The notes: generated from the letters alone by a model not told the origin. A stretch of DNA of 64,000 nucleotides from Tamarix chinensis (GCA_030549775.1 CM060173.1:28958032-29022031), one strand, 5' to 3'. Numbered from the stretch's first letter, positions 49,100 through 60,773 are shown. A program made the numbers and translations.

Positions 49100-49850
49100 T
49101 AAGTGGTGTACTAAGGGCAAAAAGGTAACTTTTAATTAAAAAGGGTATTATGGTAATTTTTGGAGGCAAGGGAAAAGTAGTAATTTTGTAATTAAAGCGT
49201 AAAAAGGTAATTTTGGAATTAGTGGATAAAATGCTAATTTTGGGAAGTAGAAAGGGTAAAGTGGTAAATTGTAAATGAAAAGGGCAAATTGGTAATTTTG
49301 TAATAAAAGGGTAATTTGGTAATTTTGTAACAAAAGGGTGATTTGGTAATCTTGTAATAAAAGGGTGATTTGGTAATTTTGTAATAAAAGGGTGATTTGG
49401 TAATTTTGTGATAAAAGGGCGATTTGGTAATTTTATAATAAAAGGGCGATTTGGTAATTTTGTAACAAAATGGCGATTTGGTAATTTTGAAATAAAAGGG
49501 TAATTTGTTAATTTTATAACCAAAGGGTAAAATGGTAATTTTGTAAATAAAAGGGGTAAAAGTGGAAATTTGAAAGGAGTAACTTGGTAATTATAATAAT
49601 TGAGAAGGGTAAAACACTAATTTAATAAAAGAGAAGGGTAAAATAATAATTTGATAACGAAGAAGGGTAAAATGGTAAATATGATAAATTTGAGGGGCAA
49701 TTTGGTAATTTAACAAACTAAAGAGGTGATTTGGTAATTAGGATAATGAACGAGGATAATTTCGTAATTTGACCAACTAAAGGGCAATTTATTAAACATA
49801 ATAAAGGAAATGGGCAAATTGGTAATCTAACCAACCAAATGGGAATTATA
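49100..49850. repeat. 27-bp minisatellite in LTR copy E
   Basis: From about 49289 to 49520 at least eight consecutive 27-bp units of the form GGTAATTTTGTAATAAAAGG plus GTGATTT are recognisable; looser units extend on both sides. Because 27 is a multiple of three, the minus strand reads as a nonapeptide repeat (KLPNHPFIT-like) over 153 codons, which is a periodicity artefact. The complementary array is at 1-1405. Confidence 0.9.
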
Positions 49851-50214
49851 TTAAGTGTAATAATTATGAAGAGTGATTAGTGGCCTAATAAGTGTGGGAA
49901 ATAGCTCGGTAACCTAAACCGAGTAAGGGTGTAGCTAAGATCGAATGTGTGCTATATGTCCTACATGCCTTGGATGCCCTATATAATTTTTATGTCGAGT
50001 TCTACATGCTATTACTTTAATTGTTTCATGTGTGGCATGGCTTGGAATTGAGATGTGTTCATGTGTCCTCTTTTGGTATGTGATAATACGGATATGCCGT
50101 AAGTTATGACGTAATGTGATGTGACCCTCTAGAACATGCATGTCAAGGGTGAAATACTTCCGAATAAGATACATTTAAGACACTAATCACTTGAAGAGGA
50201 AGATGTTGAGCTGG

Positions 50215-50560
50215 ACCCAGACCGGTCCACCGGCGAATAATAGTGGCAGGGTATGTTACCCTCGCGACCTGTCCACCAGCTATAATAGTGGCAGGGCATG
50301 TACCCTCGTGACCGTTCCACCGGCTATAATAGTGGGGGATTCCGTGCTCAACAAACCAAACGTAAAAACGATAAGACACGAGGAAGATACTAATTACTTA
50401 AAGTGGAACACCTTGTGAGTCGGGGTTAGACCGGTCCACCGGTAAATAATAGTGGCAGGGTATGTTACCCTCGCAACCGTTCAACCGGCTAAAATAGTGG
50501 CAGGCCATGTGCCCTCGCAACCGTTCCACCGGCTATAATAGTGGGGTTCCTGTACTCATA
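50215..50560 (+). repeat. CCGGTCCACCGG / AATAGTGGCAGGG tandem units near the LTR 3' region
   Basis: Six units of about 45-51 bp share GACCGGTCCACCGGC-type starts, then AATAATAGTGG, then AGGGTATGTTACCCTCGC. The latter contains the small inverted repeat AGGGTA-TGT-TACCCT. The units form two groups of three separated by about 90 bp (CAACAAACCAAACG to AGTCGGGGTTA), so a higher-order duplication of about 200 bp is likely. Shorter runs occur at 39680-39975 and 42455-42535 in copies A and C. Confidence 0.85.
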
Positions 50561-51284
50561 CAGACATTTATAATCCGAGATGATTGATTAATGATGAACT
50601 AATGGCCTTAAGGCCCTAAAAGTATCGAGTATTCATTATGGCCTATTAACATTTGGTTGACTTATCAAGTATACGAATGGATGAAAGTGAATGTTATGTA
50701 CACACCGTTAATATCTGATTGACTCGTTGAATATGTGAATGTATGAACCTGAATGTTATATTTACATGTGACGTTATGGATGGATTTAGTAGTGTATCAT
50801 GTGTTACATTGCAGACCTATTTTTAAGTGTGTATTTAAAGGGTTACTCAGTGTCGTAGTACTGAAGGGTTCCCTTCATGGGCCCCCTGCCTATTCAATGG
50901 GCAGTGGCCCTTACAGGTCGTGTTCAGTGATTTCAAGTAGGCCTCAAGAAAGAGCGTAAGGAACTATCTGGAATTGTTAGGATTTTAATATGTCTCTGTT
51001 AAACTCATAAATTCAATGTATTTGATGTTTTGTAACCACCGTAGGTGGATTTTACTCTGGTAAATTGTTACTGTGCTACTCTGATTTATATATGCTTGAG
51101 TTTCTTGTAAAATTTGTATTTTCCTCTTTTAGTCTTAGCACTTGGTATTGGAATGGTAGGAGTGAACCGGTCTGGTACTAAGTGTGGCGGTAATACCCCC
51201 AAAGTTCACGGTTTATTAATTTGCTTCCGTTAATTTCCTTTTAAATAACGAAATTTTTCAGTAGTGAATTTTGGGGGTGTTACA

Positions 51285-52248
51285 TATATAGATATTTTTC
51301 CAAGGTCCATGATAACAAAATGTAGTTAGTTATGGATACTATTTCATAAGATACATGAAAATTATTTACAAACATTGGATGAGATAAGAAAAAATATATA
51401 TTTACTTTGTCTAGTTCATATATTAATTATGATTACTTAGATAGACCGACTTATATAATTTAATAATAAAATGATAGTTTCTTGTCCATGTGAGGATATC
51501 GACGACAGTTTTAAGAGATAACTACCTTCTATATATTGATGTAAGGCACTTGTTTTATTTTTTTTATTTTGTTATAGATCATTATGTTTTGAACCATTCT
51601 CTATACCATGGATAATTATAGCCTATACACTAGTTTTTTCGACCATCTTTCTTTCTTTTCCACCATCATCTATGCCTATAATTGTAGCAGTGTTAGTATC
51701 ATATGTTGTTATCATTATCATACATGCATTCTTATGTTGTCACCATGTTGCATGTGTGTTAAGTGAAAAGCTCTATTTCTTTGAGTTAAATGTGATACTC
51801 ACTATGCAAGTACTACCATTTTGGTATTATAGATGCTTGCTCATTCAAATGAGGAGATGTCACCTTGTTTTACAAGTGTTGTTTATATGTTATCTTTAAT
51901 GTGATGACTGCGATAGAGAGGTGCTTCTCGGTTGTGGGCATAGGATTATAGTTATCTGGATACTTCTCCTACACTTTTGATACTATGTGTTTTATTGTTG
52001 TTGTTATTCTTTTTCTATTATTCCTCTATTTTACCACATATGCTTTGTAATCTTGTAACCTAGAACCTAGTATTTTTCACACCTTATCTTTAACTACAAG
52101 TTACTTTTTAGCTGTACACTAGGACATAGATTGGATGTAAAAATTATTTTTTCTATGTTAGATGTGACTGTAATACCTGCTATTTTATTATTACACTTAC
52201 ACGAACAAAAATGATTAGTTGTAATTTTTGAGCTATTACATCATGTCT
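51285..52248 (+). mobile_element. LTR-like remnant (copy H), 3' end only
   Basis: Ends TTAGTTGTAATTTTTGAGCTATTACA at 52248, comparable to the family's 3' terminus, and contains a GTGATACTCACTATGCAAGT stretch comparable to the GTTACTCAGT landmark. Upstream boundaries are not recognisable. No coding region. Confidence 0.4.
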
Positions 52249-52832
52249 GTACCTTTTGGCCTAAATACACTAAGTTTGTTGTTTGACATTCCCAATTTAC
52301 ACTATTAATTCAATAAAAATAGCTCAAAAAATAACTAAAGTAGATGTCTATTGTATTGATGTATTGATTTGTATACTTAAATCACGTCGAAACTAAATAA
52401 ATCATAGAGATGTTATTATATAGTGCATTTTGAAATTCCTTGATTTTTAAGCAAACAATACAAAAAATTAATCAAAGGATAATTAAAGTAAAATCATACA
52501 TATCTTATTAGTAACTTAATTTTTTTTCTTTAGGTTAAATTGATGAAGAATATATAAATCTTTTAAAGAGAAATGATAGTACTAGAGAGAAAAAGAGAAG
52601 AGAGGAATAAAAAGGGAGAAGGACAAATATGGAAGAAAAGGGGTATATGGGTGTTAATTTAGGGCTTGTTCTCCTTTACTTATTTTGCTAATTTGAACTA
52701 ATATGAATTGAACTAATTTTATTTGATTTAATCTAGTCCAAATTAAAATTTCAATGAATTATTATTCCTTCTATTACTACTATCACCATCACCATCATCA
52801 TCATTATAGATATTATCATGATTTATATTTCC

Positions 52833-52863
<31 letters not shown>

Positions 52864-54379
52864 CACTAATTTTAGTTTTTTTTATAATTGAATTGTCATG
52901 ATTTATATTTCCTTATTATTATTTATTATTATTATCATTACTATTAATATTATAATTATTACCGCTAATTTTAGTTTTTTTATAATTGATTTTATTTAAA
53001 CTGAACTAATCTAATATGATAAATCCTAAAAAAAACACTAATGAGAATGACTAGAGTTTTAGTCACCTAAATTGATTCATAATGATCATCCATCCGATCT
53101 ATAATAATAAATAAAAAAATATATATTTAAAGTAATTTATACACTTTTTATATAACTAATAAAATTAATCTTAATGTTAGACTTATATTTTTTATTAGAA
53201 AATAATATGGTAATTAATATGTAGTTAATAAAAGATTAAAAAAAAGAAAGAGATGAAAGTTATGCATCACCTATTTCAAGTTTTTCATTATTTAGAAGGA
53301 AATTGTACGCTTAAATTAACCTTTTTTATTTAAAAAAAATGGGCAGAGTAAAATTTTCTAGATCATAAAATTATTTCACCCACCATAGCTATTGTAAATA
53401 AGAAAAAATGTACTATATATCCCGTAAAATATACGATATAGCATTAAGGTTTTATAAATGAATAATATAATTTTAAAATTTGAAAGTTACATACCATATA
53501 ACACCTTGTGAATCGTAACCCTTCTGAGTGTGTATGTATATATATATAATACTTGAATTAATAATTTTACCTTTATCTATATTATCTATCCTTTCCTCTA
53601 TTTTCTCACTATTTTTCCTCTTATTAGTTTTTTCATCAATTAGTTATTGTTGACTTTATAATTATTTTTTGGGTACTTTTATTTATTTTCTTGAACAAAA
53701 AATGTGAAAGAATAGAAATAAATTTAAATATAAAAATAAAAGTAAAAATTACAGAAATTAAATTAAATATGATAAACAATTATTTAGAAATTAGATATTT
53801 TTCCCTTATATTTTTGTTAAAAATAATACACTGATTAATTATAAATTAGTTAACATACGCCGACTAATTATAAAACTAAAACTATTGTGCTCCATCATCA
53901 TCTCCACCCCACCCCCACAAACTCTTATGTCTACTCCCACTATTTCCACACTCCTACTTAATATAATTAGAGGTATTCATAAATCAGATATTTAATGTTT
54001 AGAATATTCGATGATTGAATATTTAGTAAAAAATTTTAAATATCGGATATTCTTAATTTTTTTTTAATATTTAAAGTTTTGGATCAAATAACAAATAATC
54101 CATCGGATATCTAAAATATTTGTGTAAGCCACAATTAAAAAATATTTGATAAAAAATTATTCAATCAAAAAATAAAAAATTGATCTAATTTTAACAAATA
54201 TGATTTAATAATTTGATTTGAGTATTAAATTACATTATATTCAATTATCAACGATTATATAAAGTAAAGTTTTATGAAAAATAAATAGTATTAAGAGTAT
54301 GTATAGGTATATAATTTATTATAGCATATATTTTTTTTATTTATTGAATCGAATATTTGATTTATTTAATTTAAAAAAA
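52249..54379. other. AT-rich intergenic sequence with microsatellites
   Basis: No gene. 52780-52990 contains CAT/ATT trinucleotide runs, and the phrase CATGATTTATATTTCCTTAT occurs twice (about 52818 and 52898), each followed by an ATT run and then TTTTAGTTTTTT, a local duplication of about 80 bp. The remainder is weakly structured. Confidence 0.5.
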
Positions 54380-55020
54380 TTAAATTAAATATTTAATATT
54401 TCAAATCGCAACGATTTAAGAATTCGATAACATGTACGATCCTAAGTAAGCATAACCTTCCCAACTGCAACCCCCGCCATCCATCAACTCTTATTCTCCT
54501 CCTTTTCCTACATCCTTGATCGACCGGAGCTCCAGGCCAGCCGCAAGCAAGAGTGCGATGACGGAACCCAACGAACCCTAGCAACACCTCCTCTTGGAAC
54601 CCCACAAATAAGACAAGAGAACACGAGCACCATCAACGATTGACGCATCCCAGCCCACTGACAAGCTCCTCCATCCTTTCTCTCCTCCTGTTTGGCCACA
54701 ATAACAACATATCTGCTAGCGGCCTCCATAACCAGCGAACTCCACCGGCCTCCTTCCTTCGTGCTCGTTCCACCTTGCATTGTCCTCGAACAATTAAGGG
54801 ACAAATCATGCTTGAATCTTGGTTGGTCATAGGAGAAATTAACGATTCCTGAGGAGCTTGTTGGTAAGAAATATGTAGGTGAGGCAGAGTGAAATAGATG
54901 CGTGAAGTCAGGGAGGGGGAAGAAGAGATAATCCATAGACACGGAAGGAGGGGAGAGGATAAAAGGGTGAAGGGAAGGAGATACAAAGGAGAACATTTTA
55001 TTATAAAATATGAACATTTT
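54380..55020. other. GC-richer island, unassigned
   Basis: About 600 bp much less AT-rich than its surroundings, with open frames on both strands (177 codons minus at 54508-55041; 117 codons minus at 54633-54986; 70 codons plus at 54640-54852). None has a recognisable domain and the overlapping frames cannot all be real. It may be a gene fragment or a transposon-captured exon. Confidence 0.3.
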
Positions 55021-55690
55021 TTTTGTCCGAGAAATAAACAAATTAAATAATTTATAAAAATATGTTACTTACTTCGTATGAAAATAAAATCATTTTATTC
55101 ATTTGTATAATTTATTAATAAATTAATAAAAACAATATTTAAATTATATTTATAATTTTTATTGAAACATAGTTATAAATAATGAGAAAAAATAAGGATA
55201 AATTAAATATTATATTTGTATATTTCTAAAATAATTTTTTTTGATATAAAAATTCAGTGATTGAGTGATTTTATTTTTAATATAGAGATAATATTATGTT
55301 AAAATTAACAATCATTAATTGATTTTGTTTAAAGGGAAAGGAATGAGAAAAATAAAGAGAAAGATAAGTAATATAGGTAAGGATAACTTATTATTTAACA
55401 AATACAATTTTTTCTTTTCTTGAATTCTCATGATTTAATGTTCATAAATGATTAACTGATATATAATCACCAAAGGCTAAAGTCTGATTATTCGTTTTAA
55501 AAAATTTTAAATTATATTATATATTTCACGTAAATTTAAAATTATATCAAATGTTTTCTTATAAATTATTTCGGTATATATTCCGAAAATAACTTTTTAT
55601 AGTAATATTATCTGCCAAATTTAATTTTGTCAGGCTTGAATTACTTTTTGGTAAGTAACAGCAGACTTGGGTTACTTTTTGGCAACGAAT
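55021..55690. other. AT-rich intergenic sequence
   Basis: No gene or repeat structure supported, apart from the phrase CAGACTTGGGTTACTTTTTGG, partly repeated around 55620-55710. Confidence 0.45.
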
Positions 55691-55691
55691 A

Positions 55692-55990
55692 TCAGACTTG
55701 GATTACTGTTCCACTGCATCTCTTACGTCTGAGACTTACAATTACAAGACCCAAGTAGGTCCGGCGGTTTAACAACCCAAGGAGGGAGCAGCAGCGAGAA
55801 AGGAGATAGAGAGCAGGCCTGACATAGTGACAGACATCGGACCTCGAAAACAGCCGAATTGCATTCATTAATTGTGTCGGATCCCTCCATCCGAATTCTG
55901 TCCTACCCATTAGCCATTGCCCAATGTACCCCTTCTCAAACGAGCGACCATGGCCTTGGCATCTTGCCCAAGTCAATGTCCTTCTCGGTC
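55692..55990 (-). other. GC-richer segment with a 94-codon frame, unassigned
   Basis: The minus-strand frame starts MTWARCQGHGRSFEKGY and shows no domain I recognise. Near its end, TTGTAATTGTAAGTCTC contains a good donor-like GTAAGT, so the segment could be a first exon or leader of a non-coding transcript. It lies about 80 bp from the copia insertion. Confidence 0.25.
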
Positions 55991-56067
55991 CGTCGGCAGT
56001 AGTTTCGGTTTTATTTTACTTTAAATTTAATTTAATATTTTATATTTACTAACTTTAAATTTATAAT

Positions 56068-56239
56068 CGAAAGAATGTTCTCCTCGATTGATTCTCATTA
56101 TATATATATAATATGTCAAGCATGTCTTGTGCCTAATATTGCGATGATATACAGTAGCATGTAAATAGTCTAAGTATAAGGAACGAAATAACTACATTCC
56201 GAAGATACAAAGTCAAAGTATATTTACATATATTTAACA
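56068..56239 (-). repeat. 3' LTR of the copia element
   Basis: Minus-strand start TGTTAAATATATG; the end reads GGAGAACATTCTTTCG, where the terminal A of the normal CA has changed. Just upstream on the sense strand lies the purine-rich ACGGGGTG (polypurine tract candidate). A TATATATATATA expansion distinguishes it from the other LTR. Confidence 0.92.
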
Positions 56240-59200
56240 CACCCCGTAGTCGAAGCGGGAGGAAGACAGACATTGAGACTGCCCCTGAAATCTTCAAATA
56301 AAATGCACGGAAGACCCTTAGTAAAAATATCTGCGATCTGATACCAGGACGGGATGTAAAGAACACAAACTTGACCACAAGCAACTTTCTCCCGTACAAA
56401 ATGAATATCCATCTCAATATGCTTAGTACAATGATGTTGCACCGGATTACCCGATAAGTAGATAGCACTAACATTGTCACAATAAACAATTGGTGCCTTT
56501 TTAAGCAGACAATGTAACTCCAAAAGCAAATTTCGTAGCCAACATGATTCAGATGCTACATTTGCTACACTCTTATATTAAGCGTCTCGTATCCGGACAA
56601 CCACCCCAATCTGCATCTGTATAGGAGACAAGATTTGACCCGGAAGAGGAGTAGAGATGAAGCCCATGATCAAGAGAACCTTGAATGTACCTGATTATGC
56701 GTTTGAGAGCTTTCATATGGTCAGTTCTCGGATCATGCATATGTAAGCACACTTGTTGGACAACATAGGAAATATTTGGGCGGGAGAATGTGAGATATTG
56801 AAGAGCCCCAGCAAGGCTCTTATACAAGGTGGGATCTTTGAACGGATCACCAGCAGTAGCACTCACTTTTTCTTTTGTGTCAACTGGAGTAGGGGAGGAC
56901 TTGCAAGAGGACATGCCTGCCCTCTCAATTATTTGCTCAGCATACTTTCGTTGTGAAAGGAACATTCCACCCTTATGGAGAGAAACAACAATGCCAAGAA
57001 AAGAATTTAAAGGACCAAGATCCTTCATAGCAAACTCTGTACTGAGAAGTGTCATAATAGACAGCTGGAGAGCATGAGAAGATGTAGTAAGAATGATATC
57101 ATCAACATAAAGCAAAATATAAGCCATATCACGACCCTTATGAAAAATAAACAATGAGTTGTCACACTTGCTATTTGTGAAACCCAGGGACATGACATAA
57201 TCAGCAAAACGCTTATACCATGCTCGGGGCGCCTATTTAAGACCATACAATGACTTACACAACAAACAGACATAATCTGGATGAGCACGATCCCGATCAG
57301 TGGTTGATGCATATACACCGTCTCCTGTAACTCACCATGAAGGAATGCATATTTGACATCTAACTGATGAATAGGCCATTCCTTGGAGAGCGAAAGAGAA
57401 AGAACCGTTCGAATGGTAGTCGGTTTGACTACTAGACTGAACGTTTCACCACAATCAATGCCAATCTACTAAGTTTTCCCATAACCTACAAGACGGGCTT
57501 TATGCCTCTCAAAAACACCGTTAGATTTTTCTTTATGAGAAAAAATCCACATAGAGCGAATAACATTCACATTAGGTGGACGGGGGTACCAACTCCCATG
57601 TCTTATTTTTAATAAGAGCATCATATTCATCATCCATGGCCAATTTCCAATTCGGGTCACGAAGAGCATCTATGGGGTTTCGAGGAAGGGGAGACCGAGT
57701 TACCGTAGTGGAAAAGGCTTGGTCATATTTTTTATTGGGTTTAAAAATACCCCGTTAGCTACAGGTGACCATAGTAGGCTGTTTAGTAGATTGAGGTGGG
57801 GGCTGGGTAATTGGCGTGGGATGAGAGGAAGCTGGGCTAGGAGATGCACCGATCATGGGAGCATTTGGGCCCAGTGTATTAGGCCTGTCAGGAGGAGTGA
57901 GAGGAGAATGCCGCAGGTGGGTTTGGGCATCATTGGAAGAAGGAGGAGATGATGGTTGGGCATGTGTCTAGGCCATTTGTTGCTGGGTTGCTCACGGCTG
58001 GGAATTAGACACACTTTGGGCTTGTAAGTAATGCAAGGTATAAGGAGAAACATCACTTCCCAAAAAATCATACGTGCAAGAAGAAGAATTATGCATTGTT
58101 GCAAAGGGAAAAACATGCTCATCAAACAATACATGGCGACAAAGTATTATTTTATTGGTGGACAAATCATAACACTTGTAGCCCCGATGATTTGAAGGAT
58201 AACCCAAAAGACACACGGAGTAGAACGGGGTTGCAACTTATGGATGGTGGTAGATGGTATGAGGGGGTAACACAAGCAACCAAAAATCCGAATGTGAGAG
58301 TAAGAAGGGATCCAACGATACAGAATTTGTAAAGGAGACACATTACCTAGAAGCTTGCTAGGACGCACATTAAGGAGGTAATTAGCCATTTGTAGAGCAA
58401 GATGCCAAAAAGAAGGAGGAATGGAAGCATGGGCCAAAAGAGTACGAATGACATTATTTATGGATCATATTTGTCTTTCAGCTTTACCATTTTGAGAAGA
58501 AGTATGGGGACAAGAAAGACGGAAGGACATTCCATTGGTTTTACAAAACTCCCAAAAGAGACTACTGTCAAACTCCCTTCCATTATCACATTGCACATTC
58601 TTAATATGTCGTTCAAATTGGGTGAAAATGTGAGCTTCAAAGGCTAAGAACGTATCAAACACATATGATTTCTTAGCTATTGGAAAATTCCATAGGAAAT
58701 TAGAATAATCATCCAAAAACACAACATAATATTTATGTCCCATAGAACTCAAAATAGGAGATGTCCAAAGATCACAATGGATAATATCAAATGGCATACT
58801 AGTACTGGAATTTGAAGAAACAAATGACAACTTAATGTGCTTTCCAAAAACGCAAGAGCTACAAAGACGATTACAATCAATGCTTTTATTGAGCCTAAGA
58901 GCATCTAAAATAGAAGCACCCGGGTGACCCAGACGATCATGCTAAAGTGACGATGAGATGGCTGCAAAGGTTGAATGATGAGCTTGATTGTTTTGAGAGG
59001 AGGTAATAGGATAAAGGTTGCCCCGAATATCACATCTCATTATTAGCTTCCCCGTCCGAAAATCCTTTACAGAAAACCCACAAGGATCAAACTCCACAGT
59101 CACATAATTATCAGTAGTAAATTTTCGAATAGAAATAAGGTTTTTAATAATTTTGGGAGCATGGAGGACATTATTTAGGGACAAATGAGGATTAGAAGAG

Positions 59201-59640
59201 GTTAAAGATGTGTTCCCATAACCCTGAATTCGAATGATATGACCATTTCCCACTGTAATACCACTTCTATGATTGCTCAAATTAAAATAAGACGAGAGAT
59301 TACCATTGGACGAGGTCATATTAGATGTTGCCCCGGTGTCCATGTACCACGTCTGATCAGGTGGATTGAGAGACATGGCATGCATAGCCGATGCTATGTC
59401 TTTTGGAGCACATGGAGCATACTACACACTAGCTGAACCAATGAGTGCTTGCTCTGGGCGTGGACCAAGGAGACCAGGCTGCTGTCCCTGGGAGCCCATT
59501 GGACGTTGGGCCCAACTCTGAGTTGGATACGGACAGGGAGGAGTAGTCCATTGTGGAATCCAACCCCATGGTGGATAATTAGGCCACAATCCCCATTGTG
59601 ACTGGCTGTGTCCTTGCTGCCCAGAACCCGAATGCTGCTG
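56224..59640 (-). pseudogene. copia pol: protease, integrase, RT, RNase H (decayed)
   Basis: Protease DTGAT lies at about 59327-59340. Pre-integrase HDRLGHPG and CSSCVFGKH lie at 58840-58945, and integrase DIIHCDLW, CDNGREFD and SSQNGKAERQI span 58460-58790. Later come [33 protein letters not shown] and the catalytic LLYVDDIIL (YVDD at 57098-57109), followed by TDADWGG and HIEMDIHFVREK of RNase H. Defects: TAG for the Trp before HDRLGHPG, TGA after AERQI, a one-base loss in the T-run near 58210 (CVF-LGYPSN needs another T), a shift near 57590, and a deletion of about 100 nt at 56575-56585 removing the STSGY to SRSSAEAEYR section. A TAG near 59418 separates it from gag sequences. Confidence 0.93.
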
Positions 59641-60492
59641 CTATCCACCACGGCCACCGGAGCTTCTACCGCCGCCACGTCCTCCACCGGAGTGTCTGTC
59701 GCTGCCGAAATTGCGACTGTTGTTATTGCGGTTGTTATGGTGATGCTTGCGGTTGTTTTTTCCCCGATGTGTCGAGTGCTCTGTATTCGAAGGGTGAGAA
59801 ACAGAGTCGTCATACTCCAAACCCGACATCACTACCATAGCAGAATCTCAGCCAGTAGCAGCTTCCTTTGCCAAGCCTGCTTCCTTTAGGGTCAACATAG
59901 ACTGTGCCTGATAGAAAGGAGGCAAGGGGTCACTTTGTCTAATTAAGGTTCCAACACCACGATACGCTCTCATGAGACCCGACACAAGTTGTATGACCAG
60001 TCGATTGTCTGTGGCCGGTGCTCTGACATTTTTTAATTGGTCAGCGAGGGATTTGAGGCGCTGACAATACGCCGAAACGTTTAGAAAATTTTCCATCTTG
60101 GTATTTGAGAAATCGACCTCAAGAGTGACCACTCTGGAATTTTTATTGTCCTGGAAAATGTCCCGGAGTCGGTTCCAGGCTTCCATGGCCGTAGCATCAG
60201 GTTCAATGATAGTATGCAAGAGGTCATTAGAGATGGTAGCATAAATCCATGAAAGAACCGTAGCATCCAGTGTTGACCATAGTTCCTTCTCATCTTCAGT
60301 AGACGGGTCCTTCTCCTTGCCTTTTGGGGGAGGAATAATGTGGTGAAGAACCTTATGAGAACGAGCGGTAATCTTGAAAAGTTCAGCCCATGTTGAGTAT
60401 TGCACATTTTCCATCTCCAGAGTGATAGAGATGTGGTTGCGGATATTAACAACCATGAGAGCCGGATGAAACGAGCTTTTTGACTCAGCCAT
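59641..60492 (-). pseudogene. copia gag (UBN2-type), interrupted by stops
   Basis: The start at 60492 gives [12 protein letters not shown]; an upstream in-frame ATG at 60567 only adds a Leu/Ser string encoded by a GA microsatellite. The protein shows the copia gag core: [20 protein letters not shown], then [26 protein letters not shown] and [22 protein letters not shown] at 59848 interrupts it, and the same frame continues through a Gly/Arg/Asn-rich tail (GGGRGGGRSSGGRGG) to a TAG near 59641. No CX2CX4HX4C zinc knuckle is visible. Confidence 0.9.
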
Positions 60493-60583
60493 GGTGGAAA
60501 AAGAGAGAGAGAGAGAGAGAGAGAGAGTAAGACAAAGAAAGGGCGCTACAGAAGAGAAGAAGGTCATGAAGAAATCGCTTGAG

Positions 60584-60595
60584 GCTCTGATACCA
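60584..60595 (-). other. Primer-binding site for initiator tRNA-Met
   Basis: TGGTATCAGAGC on the minus strand, directly adjoining the 5' LTR end. This is the standard copia primer site complementary to the 3' end of plant initiator tRNA-Met. Confidence 0.95.
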
Positions 60596-60773
60596 TGAAA
60601 GAATGTTCTCCTCGATTGATTCTCATTATCAACAGCCTATATATACAATACGTCAAGCATGCCTTGGGCCTAATATTGCGATATACAGTAGCATGCAAAT
60701 AGCCTAAGTATAAGGAACATAATAACTACATTCCGAAGATACAAAGTCAAAGTATATTTACATATATTTAACA
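60596..60773 (-). repeat. 5' LTR of the copia element
   Basis: Runs from TGTTAAATATATG at 60773 to GAACATTCTTTCA at 60596 on the minus strand, with intact TG...CA ends. It aligns with 56068-56239, differing by several substitutions and a variable TATATA segment. Confidence 0.95.

Larger units (their letters stand above)
46945..51284 (+). mobile_element. Giant LTR, copy E (inverted partner of 1-3713), apparently solo
   Basis: The first 300 bp match the complement of 3400-3690 nearly base for base in phrases such as AAATTAGCTTTTAAA and TTTAATAAATTAAAATAAAT. Then come the C/T-rich tract (47250-48430), the hairpin at 48439-48456, the block containing GGTAATCGTTAAATCCCACT (48690-48710), the minisatellite (49100-49850) and the CCGGTCCACCGG units (50215-50560). 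The 3' end is TAGTGAATTTTGGGGGTGTTACA, closing at 51284. The usual TGTAATCCCCC start is lost, so the left edge (about 46945) is approximate and no matching target duplication is seen. No primer site follows 51284. At about 4.3 kb this is an exceptionally long LTR. Confidence 0.8.
56068..60773 (-). mobile_element. Ty1/copia retrotransposon, structurally complete, coding-dead
   Basis: ATAAT at 56063-56067 and again at 60774-60778 is a perfect 5-bp target duplication around a 4.7-kb element on the minus strand. LTRs of 172 and 178 bp flank gag, protease, integrase, reverse transcriptase and RNase H in copia order. The primer site for initiator tRNA-Met adjoins the 5' LTR. In-frame stops, at least two frameshifts and an RNase H deletion inactivate it. 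The small size, very short LTRs and the absence of a CCHC knuckle in gag fit the Ale/Retrofit lineage, though lineage placement is by eye. The LTRs differ at many positions and by small indels, so the insertion is not recent. Confidence 0.95.

Noticed and set aside
49062..49523. 153-codon frame with a nonapeptide repeat on the minus strand
   Set aside because: A 27-bp minisatellite gives a nine-residue period in any open phase; there is no non-repetitive coding context.
46940..51289. Target duplication for LTR copy E
   Set aside because: ATCAT before and TATAT after do not match well and the 5' terminus is eroded, so no duplication is claimed.
60490..60567. Upstream ATG extending copia gag by 25 residues
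   Set aside because: The added residues are a Leu/Ser run encoded by a GA microsatellite; the ATG at 60492 opens the conserved gag sequence.
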